This document shows positions 18,182-23,889 of a DNA stretch of 23,889 nt, piece by piece. Made by a program: the position numbers and the translations under genes. Below the pieces are notes generated by a model, which saw nothing but the letters and a program-made list of their open reading frames with translations, was not told where the DNA came from and did not search any database. Location of the stretch: NCBI GenBank assembly GCA_001556025.1, contig LSIB01000173.1, positions 1-23,889 of the forward strand. Direction: 5' to 3'. This stretch comes from Rhizobiales bacterium CCH3-A5 (GTDB taxonomy: Bacteria; Pseudomonadota; Alphaproteobacteria; Rhizobiales; Beijerinckiaceae). How positions within the stretch are numbered: the first letter of the stretch is position 1; each line of letters begins with the position of its first letter.

Positions 18182-18694
18182 TCAGGCGCCCTCAGGCTTG
18201 AACAACCCGACCCGCATGTCGGAGACGGTGTAAATCCGCTTCCCGTCAGCCTCCAGCCAGCCATCGGCGATGCCGAGCACCAGCTTCGACTTGAAGACGC
18301 GCTTGAACTCGACGCCGTAGACAACCTGCTTCACCGTGGGCAGCACCTGGTCGGCGAACTTGACTTCGCCGACGCCGAGCGCGCGGCCCCGGCCGGGCAG
18401 GCCGAGCCAGCCCAGGAAAAAGCCGGTGAGCTGCCAGAGCGCATCGAGACCGAGGCAGCCCGGCATCACCGGATCGCCCTTGAAATGGCAGTCGAAGAAC
18501 CAGAGGTCCCGCCTGATGTCGAACTCGGCGCGGACGAGCCCCTTGCCATGCGGGCCGCCATCCTCGGCGATCTCGACGATCCGGTCGAACATCAGCATCG
18601 GCGGCAGCGGAAGCTGCGCATTGCCCGGCCCGAAAAGCTCCCCGCGCCCGCAGCTCAGGATCTCTTCGTAGCTGAATGACGATTGCCGCTCCAT
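18182..18694 (-). CDS. fabA: 3-hydroxydecanoyl-[acyl-carrier-protein] dehydratase/isomerase FabA
   Basis: Introduces the cis double bond of the anaerobic unsaturated fatty acid pathway by dehydrating 3-hydroxydecanoyl-ACP and isomerising the product. The 170-aa hot-dog-fold protein has the catalytic pair His70 ([16 protein letters not shown]) and Asp84 (LGLDALWQ) at the canonical FabA positions. Its length is standard. It is the first gene of the fab cluster and is divergent from irr across 193 bp. The start region has an oddity: ATGGAGCGG occurs at the fabA start and again 17 nt upstream (18711-18703), out of frame, so a GGAG is present 11 nt ahead of the real ATG. Confidence 0.96.
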   Translation of the reverse strand: MERQSSFSYEEILSCGRGELFGPGNAQLPLPPMLMFDRIVEIAEDGGPHGKGLVRAEFDIRRDLWFFDCHFKGDPVMPGCLGLDALWQLTGFFLGWLGLPGRGRALGVGEVKFADQVLPTVKQVVYGVEFKRVFKSKLVLGIADGWLEADGKRIYTVSDMRVGLFKPEGA

Positions 18695-18795
18695 AACCCG
18701 TTCCGCTCCATTATCCGTACCCGCCGCGAACCGGCGATATGATCCTGCCGCCCGTGCCTAACACGCCGTCGCGCGCGAACGAAAGGGCGGTGCGC

Positions 18796-18823
18796 TTGCG
18801 AGGGCCCGGGCAAAGCCTTACAT
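18796..18823 (+). promoter_or_regulatory. candidate promoter of irr
   Basis: TTGCGA (18796-18801) and TTACAT (18818-18823) are 16 bp apart in the irr-fabA divergent region, giving a predicted start near 18830 and a leader of about 58 nt. I see no obvious Irr or Fur box overlapping it. Confidence 0.35.
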
Positions 18824-18887
18824 CTCCGTTCATGCATCGGCTGCGATCATCGCGGCCAAGACATGTCGCAGGAGCCGGCCGGACGCC

Positions 18888-19367
18888 ATGACCGATCTGA
18901 TGTCCCAGGACCAGGGCTACGCAGACCAGGGCTTCGGACCGAGCGCGCGTCAGGGCTGCCCGTTTCATGACGTGCGCCAGCGCCTGCGCCGCGTGGGGTT
19001 GAGGCCGACCCGGCAGCGCGTTTCGCTCGGCTGGCTGCTCTTCGCCAAGGGCGACCGCCACGTCTCGGCCGAGATGCTGTTCGAAGAGGCGATGAAGGCG
19101 CGCGTGCCGGTCTCGCTGGCGACCGTCTACAATACGCTGCACCAGTTCACCCAGGCCGGCCTGCTGCGCGAACTCGCGATCGACGGGGCGAAGACCTATT
19201 TCGACACCGACAACAGCGAACACCACCATTTCGTCGTCGATGGCGAGAACACGGTGATCGACATCCCGGCCTCGGCGATCGATGTCGCCGAACTGCCGCT
19301 GCCGCCGGCAGGTTACGAGATCGCCCGCGTCGATGTCGTGGTCAGGCTGCGCAAGATCGACGGCTGA
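18888..19367 (+). CDS. irr: Irr, heme-responsive Fur-family iron regulator
   Basis: A 159-aa transcription factor that under iron limitation controls heme synthesis and iron storage and uptake genes in Rhizobiales. The DNA-binding winged helix spans about 28-100 (VGLRPTRQRVSLGWLLF, SLATVYNTLHQF). The triple histidine HHH (112-114) in NSEHHHFVVDGE is the Irr-specific heme-binding site. The N-terminal GCPFHD (Cys24-Pro25) matches the heme regulatory motif of Bradyrhizobium-type Irr (GCPWHD), so heme-triggered degradation is plausible. ATG 18888 is chosen; the best ribosome-binding candidate GGAG (18871-18874) is 13 nt away, and an in-frame ATG at 18900 is an alternative. It is divergent from fabA, an order also known from Brucella. 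Confidence 0.95.
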   Translation: MTDLMSQDQGYADQGFGPSARQGCPFHDVRQRLRRVGLRPTRQRVSLGWLLFAKGDRHVSAEMLFEEAMKARVPVSLATVYNTLHQFTQAGLLRELAIDGAKTYFDTDNSEHHHFVVDGENTVIDIPASAIDVAELPLPPAGYEIARVDVVVRLRKIDG

Positions 19368-19426
19368 GCGCCGCAACGTCTGGCTCGTATCACCTGTCCG
19401 TGAGTTTTCCGGATAGGGCCGACCTT

Positions 19427-19502
19427 CGTGATTGCGAGCGCAGCGAAGCAATCCAGATGTTTACGCGAGACGCTGGATTGCTTCGCTGCGCTCGCAATGA
19501 CG
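19427..19502. repeat. 76-bp palindromic intergenic repeat, copy A
   Basis: Two 30-nt arms (19427-19456 and 19473-19502) are complementary at 29 of 30 positions around a 16-nt loop. The arms run from CGTGATTGCGAGC to AATCCAG and back out to ATGACG. A second copy with the same 76-nt length and loop size is at 21296. It lies between the 3' ends of irr and the SH3b gene, so it could form a bidirectional terminator-like or RNA-stabilising hairpin. No coding potential. Confidence 0.85.
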
Positions 19503-19514
19503 GTCAAGGCTCGC

Positions 19515-20063
19515 TCAGTCGACCTTCTCGTTGGGGTAGACGCCCCAGAGCCGTTCCTGCTTCAGATAGCCCTCGATCTTGCCGATCGAGACCTTGCACC
19601 AGGCGTTTGCGCAACTCGCGACGTTGGCGATGACGTTGGGCTGCAATTGCGCCACCACGGCCGAGCCCTCGTCGGCGCCGGCGCGCAGGATGAACGTCTC
19701 GTCCTTGACCTTGGACCAGGGCGCGACCAGCGCGGTGCGCCGCCCCGAGAGCAGGCTGTTCAAAACCCAGCCATCGGCGCCGTCGGCATCGCGCACGCGC
19801 CGCCAGATTTCGAACTCGGCGACGATTTCCACCGGCAGGCCGGCGCGCTGGTAGACCCAGCGCGTGCGGTGCTCCTTGGACGGCCCCTCGCGCAGGTTCA
19901 CGCGGTCGGATTTAAGGCTGACATAGCGCGGCACCGGCAATTTCGTCACCGAGCCGGTCTGGACGTCCTGCGCCGCGACAGGCGGCGCAACCAGCGTCGA
20001 AACCATCAATCCCGCCGCCAGCACAAAGCCGAGCCTTGCCGGGACTATCGCCAGAGGCATCAT
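19515..20063 (-). CDS. exported bacterial SH3-domain protein
   Basis: A 182-aa periplasmic or envelope protein. It has a signal peptide (MMPLAIVPARLGFVLAAG, likely cleavage after PPVAA near 37) and then two SH3b-like modules. The first contains SDRVNLREGPSKEH and later DGWVLNSLLSGRRTAL; the second contains FILRAGADEGSAVVAQL and ends with GYLKQERLWGVYP. SH3b domains bind peptidoglycan or peptides; the exact role is unknown. Starts at 20120, 20078 and 20063 are in frame. I favour 20063 because GGAG lies 9 nt upstream and the signal peptide then begins at the N-terminus. It is divergent from the dehydrogenase at 20281. Confidence 0.85.
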   Translation of the reverse strand: MMPLAIVPARLGFVLAAGLMVSTLVAPPVAAQDVQTGSVTKLPVPRYVSLKSDRVNLREGPSKEHRTRWVYQRAGLPVEIVAEFEIWRRVRDADGADGWVLNSLLSGRRTALVAPWSKVKDETFILRAGADEGSAVVAQLQPNVIANVASCANAWCKVSIGKIEGYLKQERLWGVYPNEKVD

Positions 20064-20280
20064 CAAGCCGGTCTCCATCTCGACGCTGGGGGCTTCGGGG
20101 GCCACCCGGCGAAGGGTCATGTTGTCATCCGCCGCGCCGCTGCTTATGCAACGAGGCCGGCACTGAGCTTTCGACGCCGCCACCCATTCCTGAAGCCCCC
20201 TGGTTAATGGCGGGTTGAGGCCGAATGGCGGCGAGGTCAGAAGCGAGCGTAGCAGAGCGCCGGCGGGAGAGGAGGCGTCG

Positions 20281-21276
20281 ATGTCCAAGAAGAAGCCGCT
20301 GGTCGTGGTCACGCGCAAGCTGCCGGCGATCGTGGAGACGCGGATGCGCGAGCTCTTCGACGCGCAGCTCAACATCGACGATTCGCCGATGAGCCAGGCG
20401 GCGCTGGTCGAGGCGGTGAAGACCGCCGAGGTGCTGGTGCCGACCGTCACCGACAGGATCGATGCCCGCCTGATCGCGCAGGCCGGCGACCAGCTCCGGC
20501 TGATCGCCAATTTCGGCAACGGCGTCGACAATATCGACGTCGCCAGCGCGGTGCAGCGCGGCATCACCGTCACCAATACGCCGGGCGTCCTCACCGACGA
20601 CACCGCTGACATGACGATCGCGCTGATCCTCGCGGTGGCGCGCCGGATCGCGGAAGGTGCGCGCGTCATCCCCGACGATGACTGGGCCGGCTGGTCGCCG
20701 ACCTGGATGCTGGGGCGCCGCATTACCGGGAAACGCCTCGGCATCGTCGGCATGGGCCGCATCGGCCAGGCGGTCGCCAAACGCGCCGCAGCCTTCGGCC
20801 TCTCGATCCATTACCATAACCGCCGCCGGGTCGATCCGCGCGTCGAGGAGAAGCTCGACGCCACCTATTGGGATTCGCTCGACCAGATGCTGGCGCGCAT
20901 GGACATCGTCTCGGTCAACTGCCCGCATACGCCGGCAACCTATCACCTGCTCTCGGCGCGCCGGCTCAAGCTGATGAAGCCCGACGCCATCCTGATCAAC
21001 ACGGCGCGCGGCGAGATCGTCGACGAAAGCGCGCTATCGCGCATGCTGGAGGCGGGCGAACTCGCCGGCGCGGGGCTCGACGTCTACGAGAGCGAGCCGG
21101 CGGTCAATCCGCGCCTGCTCAAGCTCGCCCGCAACCACCGTGTCGTGGTGTTGCCGCATATGGGCTCGGCCACGCATGAGGGCCGCGCCGACATGGGCGA
21201 GAAGGTCATCGTCAACATCAAGACCTTCATGGACGGGCATAAGCCGCCGGACAGGGTGCTGCCGAGCATGCTCTAG
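20281..21276 (+). CDS. D-2-hydroxyacid dehydrogenase (glycerate/glyoxylate reductase type)
   Basis: A 331-aa NAD(P)-dependent cytoplasmic oxidoreductase that interconverts 2-keto acids and D-2-hydroxy acids. The Rossmann motif GMGRIG is at 157-162. The catalytic set is Arg243 in NTARGEIVDE, Glu272 in YESEP and His293 in LPHMGSAT. The N-terminal substrate loop FGNGVDNIDV (78-87) fits the glyoxylate/hydroxypyruvate reductase (GyaR/GhrB) subgroup, so D-glycerate or glycolate is a likely substrate. ATG 20281 follows a GGAGAGGAGG stretch; a longer frame from 20215 is not supported. It is a single gene flanked by divergent and convergent neighbours. Confidence 0.92.
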   Translation: MSKKKPLVVVTRKLPAIVETRMRELFDAQLNIDDSPMSQAALVEAVKTAEVLVPTVTDRIDARLIAQAGDQLRLIANFGNGVDNIDVASAVQRGITVTNTPGVLTDDTADMTIALILAVARRIAEGARVIPDDDWAGWSPTWMLGRRITGKRLGIVGMGRIGQAVAKRAAAFGLSIHYHNRRRVDPRVEEKLDATYWDSLDQMLARMDIVSVNCPHTPATYHLLSARRLKLMKPDAILINTARGEIVDESALSRMLEAGELAGAGLDVYESEPAVNPRLLKLARNHRVVVLPHMGSATHEGRADMGEKVIVNIKTFMDGHKPPDRVLPSML

Positions 21277-21295
21277 GTCGAGCGGCAGTCCGCTC

Positions 21296-21371
21296 CGTCA
21301 TCGCGAGCGCAGCGAAACAGTCCAGATGTCGGCGCAAGACGCTGGATTGCTTCGCTGTGCTCGCAATGACG
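21296..21371. repeat. 76-bp palindromic intergenic repeat, copy B
   Basis: Arms 21296-21325 and 21342-21371 are complementary at 26 of 30 positions around a 16-nt loop. It is the same element as at 19427, with identical core words GAGCGCAGCGAA and CTGGATTGCTTCGCTG. It too lies between convergent gene ends (the dehydrogenase and the NDUFA9-like gene), 19 nt past one stop codon and 10 nt from the other. Confidence 0.85.
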
Positions 21372-21381
21372 GATCAGGCCT

Positions 21382-22392
21382 TCACTGTGCCCTTGCCGTA
21401 TCGAACTGCCCGGTTTTGCGGAAGCGCCAGAGGTAGGACGGGACGACCGCCTCGACCGAGGTCGGCGCGATGCCAAGGCCCGCGAAATCGCGGCCCTCGG
21501 CGATGGCCGCCGACGAGACGACGTTGTCGCTTTCCAGCAGCGTCACCTGGTCGCGGGTCAGCTTGAGTTCGTTGGGCACGAGGCCGAGCGTGAGCATGTC
21601 CGCGATCTCCATCGCCCGCGCCTGCAGCCGCGCCAGCGGGAAGGGCAGGGGGGCCAGCACGCGCTTGCGGCCGGTGACCTCGCAGATATAGGCCAGCAGC
21701 TCCCTGAAGCTCTTCACCTCCGGCCCGCCGAGCTCGTAGATCGTGCCGGCGGCGGCTGCGCCATCGACGGCGCGCGCCACGGCCTCGGCGACATCGCCGA
21801 CGAAGACCGGCTGGAATTTCGTCTCGCCGCCGCCGATCAGCGGCAACACCGGCAGCATGCGGGCAAGCGAGGCGAAGCGGTTGAAGAAGCCGTCCTCGGG
21901 CCCAAACACGATCGAGGGCCTCAAGATCACCGCGCCCGGCACGGCCGCCAGCACCCCGGCCTCGCCCTGCGCCTTGCTGCGCGCATAGGCCGAGGCGGAC
22001 GCTGCATCCGCGCCGATGGCGGAGACCTGCACGACGCGGTTTACGCCGAGCGCGGCGCAGGCCTGCGCGATGGCGCGCGCGCCATTGGCCTGCACGCTGG
22101 AGAAGTTCTGCCGGCCGCCCTCCTGCAGGATGCCGACGAGGTTGACGACGGCGTCAGCGCCCCTGATCGCGGCGGAAACCGAATCGGGATAGCGCAGATT
22201 GGCCTGCACGGCATGAATCTGGCCGACCGCGCCGAGCGGCTGCAGGAAGCCGGCGAGATCGGGCCGGCGCACGGCGACGCGCACCCGGTAGCCGCGCTTG
22301 ACCAAGGCGCGCACGACATGGCGGCCGACGAAACCGGAGCCGCCGAACACCGTGACGAGCTTGAGGCCGGGCGGGGTCTGGTCATGCGTCAT
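21382..22392 (-). CDS. complex I NDUFA9-like NAD(P)-binding protein
   Basis: A 336-aa atypical short-chain dehydrogenase (extended SDR) of the NDUFA9 subfamily. The dinucleotide motif GGSGFVG is at 17-23, and AVRRP (41-45) is the likely cofactor-specificity loop. The YARSK pair corresponds to the YxxxK active-site pair. FVGDVAEAVARAV and the PLPFPLARLQARAMEI segment are typical of this subgroup. Mitochondrial NDUFA9 is a supernumerary complex I subunit; in alphaproteobacteria homologues occur outside the nuo operon, as here, and their role (complex I stability or ubiquinone-related) is not settled. ATG 22392 has a modest GAGG upstream. Confidence 0.9.
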   Translation of the reverse strand: MTHDQTPPGLKLVTVFGGSGFVGRHVVRALVKRGYRVRVAVRRPDLAGFLQPLGAVGQIHAVQANLRYPDSVSAAIRGADAVVNLVGILQEGGRQNFSSVQANGARAIAQACAALGVNRVVQVSAIGADAASASAYARSKAQGEAGVLAAVPGAVILRPSIVFGPEDGFFNRFASLARMLPVLPLIGGGETKFQPVFVGDVAEAVARAVDGAAAAGTIYELGGPEVKSFRELLAYICEVTGRKRVLAPLPFPLARLQARAMEIADMLTLGLVPNELKLTRDQVTLLESDNVVSSAAIAEGRDFAGLGIAPTSVEAVVPSYLWRFRKTGQFDTARAQ

Positions 22393-22820
22393 GGATGTCT
22401 TGCCTCATTGCGCGCGAGCCTGCGTGCTTAAGCATGTTTGCGCGCCTGTGAAAACCGGGCCGAGCTTTTTGTCCTGGGCGCGACGGCCGCTGGCGGCGCA
22501 AGGCGTCGCGGCGTCACAGGCGGCCGGCACAGCCCCGGATTCGCCGCGGTTGTGCTCGGTAAAACGATGCAATCTCAGATGGTTGTACGGGAATGCAATT
22601 CGACTCGCATCAACGCCGAAAGCCTTTCTTCACTGTTTCGCACAATAATTGGGCGTCTCCCGCAAGGTCTGGCCGATCCGGATCAGCCAGCGGGTACGGG
22701 CCTACACAAGCGACGCGCGCCGGATTCCCGACGCGCAGGACATCGCGACCGCCGGCTTGCGAGGGCGTTGCCCCGGAAGCCGGGGCCTGGAGGCCGCGAG
22801 CAAGGTTGGGGACTGGCATC
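22393..22820. other. 428-bp intergenic region without a supported gene
   Basis: This region separates two divergent genes. A tract at about 22560-22660 (AATGCAATTCG, CACAATAATTGGG) is clearly less GC-rich than its surroundings and is the likeliest promoter zone, although I cannot assign -35/-10 boxes. A 7-bp hairpin GCCCCGG-AAG-CCGGGGC lies at 22770-22786 in the probable leader of the chemotaxis gene. The + frame 22438-22824 is open but Arg/Gly/Pro-rich and looks non-coding. Confidence 0.6.
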
Positions 22821-23889
22821 TTGAACTCCATTCGTATGAAAATTCTCGCCATGCTGGCCATCGTCGCCGTTGGCGCGGTCGCCTCGGCGGGTTTGAGCCT
22901 GTTCGCCCTGTCCCGCAGCGGCGATCTCACCGATCGGTCGAGCCGGCAGGGCGACATCGCCCTCGTCACCGAGCGGATCAATGCGCAGGTGCTCGGCGTG
23001 GTGATGGATGCGCGCGGCATCTACATGTCGAAGACAGCCCAGGAGGCGGAGCCCTTCGCCAAGGGCATGGAGGCGCGCTTCCCGCAACTGCGCAAGCTCA
23101 GCGCCGATCTGGGCGGGCTCGTCCCGGCAAGCGAGCGCGAGCGCGCCGGCCAGATCGCGAAGGCCATCGCCGATTTCATCACCTTCCGCTCGGAGACGGT
23201 CCGGCTCGGCCGCGAGGTCTCGACAGCGGCCGCCAACGCGCAGGGCAACAACGATCTCAACCGCAACAACCGCAAGGCGCTGAACGACCTGCTTGTCGCC
23301 TTCGCGCAGCGCAACGAGCAGGCCGGCAACGCGCTCGGCGACGAGGCCGCCGCCTTCACCGGCCAGGTCAAGCTGATCCTGCCCGCCATCCTGCTGCTGG
23401 CGCTGGTCGGCTCGATCTTCGGCGCGATGGTGTTCGCACGACGCGCCATTACCGGTCCGCTGCTGGCGCTGGCCGGCGTGATGGAGCGCCTGACGGCGGG
23501 CGACACGAAGATCGTCGTGCCGCATGCGACCCGCAAGGACGAGATCGGCGCCATGGCGCGAGCCGTCTCCGTGCTGCGCGAGAGCACCGAGCAGGTCGCC
23601 CTGCTGCAGGAGAACGAGCGCGCGGCCTCGGCCGCCCGGATGGCGCGTGCCGATGCGATGGCCTCTGTCGTCTCCGATGTCGGCGAGGTCGTTGCGGCTG
23701 CCGCCAATGGCGACTTCTCGGCCAGGCTCCAGATCGACGGCGCCGACGAACAGATGCAGAAGCTGGTCTCCGGCATCAACGAGATCAACGCGGTTGTGGA
23801 CGGTGCGACGACGGAGTTCGCCGATCGTCTGCGGGCGATCGCGGGCGGCGACCTGACGCGCGGGATCGAGACCGGCTATCGCGGCCGCT
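22821..23889 (+). CDS. methyl-accepting chemotaxis protein, 3' part beyond the window
   Basis: An inner-membrane chemoreceptor, truncated by the window end after 356 codons. TM1 is at about 8-30, an all-helical periplasmic sensor (about 31-180) of four-helix-bundle type follows, then TM2 at about 183-206. A HAMP domain follows (about 207-258, ITGPLLALAGVMERLTAGD and DEIGAMARAVSVLRES), then a linker and a second HAMP-like unit (VVAAAANGDFSARL ... AIAGGDLTRGIE). The methylation and CheA/CheW-binding hairpin must lie outside. I chose TTG 22821, giving MNSIRMKIL, a common start for such receptors in this group. ATG 22836 is the alternative but has no ribosome-binding site. The frame is open throughout with no frameshift. 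Confidence 0.9.
   Translation, partial: MNSIRMKILAMLAIVAVGAVASAGLSLFALSRSGDLTDRSSRQGDIALVTERINAQVLGVVMDARGIYMSKTAQEAEPFAKGMEARFPQLRKLSADLGGLVPASERERAGQIAKAIADFITFRSETVRLGREVSTAAANAQGNNDLNRNNRKALNDLLVAFAQRNEQAGNALGDEAAAFTGQVKLILPAILLLALVGSIFGAMVFARRAITGPLLALAGVMERLTAGDTKIVVPHATRKDEIGAMARAVSVLRESTEQVALLQENERAASAARMARADAMASVVSDVGEVVAAAANGDFSARLQIDGADEQMQKLVSGINEINAVVDGATTEFADRLRAIAGGDLTRGIETGYRGR

Noticed and set aside
18695..18887. Irr (ICE) or Fur box between fabA and irr
   Set aside because: No TTAGAA-type dyad is present in the region.
22438..22824. 128-codon frame upstream of the chemoreceptor
   Set aside because: Low-complexity Arg/Gly/Pro composition, no domain, no convincing ribosome-binding site; treated as non-coding despite its 4-nt overlap with the receptor start.

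Overview
The window is GC-rich chromosomal DNA from an alphaproteobacterium, most likely of the order Hyphomicrobiales (Rhizobiales). Three things support this: an Irr-type Fur regulator with a GCPFHD heme motif divergent from fabA-fabB-fabI, a linked copA/cueR (actP/hmrR-like) pair, and a 566-residue, six-domain ribosomal protein S1. A Bosea- or Methylobacterium-like genus is plausible, but I cannot fix the genus from sequence alone. I see no tRNA, rRNA, CRISPR array, insertion sequence or prophage.

Layout. 1-2828 (+): a copper-efflux operon (copA, cueR) behind a textbook CueR-type promoter. 2862-6715 (-): an amidase-signature enzyme, a RidA-family protein and rpsA with a strong intrinsic terminator. 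7003-7635 (-): VapBC module 1 (AbrB-type antitoxin, PIN toxin). 7879-10705 (+): a Nu-class-like glutathione transferase, a LemA/M48 membrane protease pair and a secreted eight-cysteine peptide. 10714-11322 (-): a 2-hydroxychromene-2-carboxylate isomerase-like protein. 11602-14995 (+): argG, an unrecognised two-gene unit (small winged-helix-like protein plus membrane protein with a proline-rich tail) and a small exported protein. 14999-18694 (-): fabA-fabB-DUF3303-vapB-vapC-fabI, in which VapBC module 2 and a DUF3303 gene separate fabB from fabI. 18888-19367 (+): irr. After that come an exported SH3b protein (-), a D-2-hydroxyacid dehydrogenase (+), an NDUFA9-like NAD(P)-binding protein (-), a gene-free 428-bp stretch, and a methyl-accepting chemotaxis protein cut off by the window end.

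How it works together. The copper unit is self-contained: CueR should activate the promoter that transcribes both the exporter and CueR itself. The fab block makes and reduces unsaturated-fatty-acid precursors, and irr reads away from it. Both VapBC modules lie co-directionally just upstream of an essential-type gene (rpsA, fabI). The second is only 15 nt from fabI and has a perfect inverted-repeat operator candidate, so TA autoregulation could reach fabI. Several dispersed palindromes with CGTCAT/ATGACG ends sit between genes, two of them exactly between convergent gene ends.

I did not find a clearly novel large system. The best leads are the uncharacterised pair at 12915-14491, the TA modules placed upstream of essential genes, and the palindrome family.
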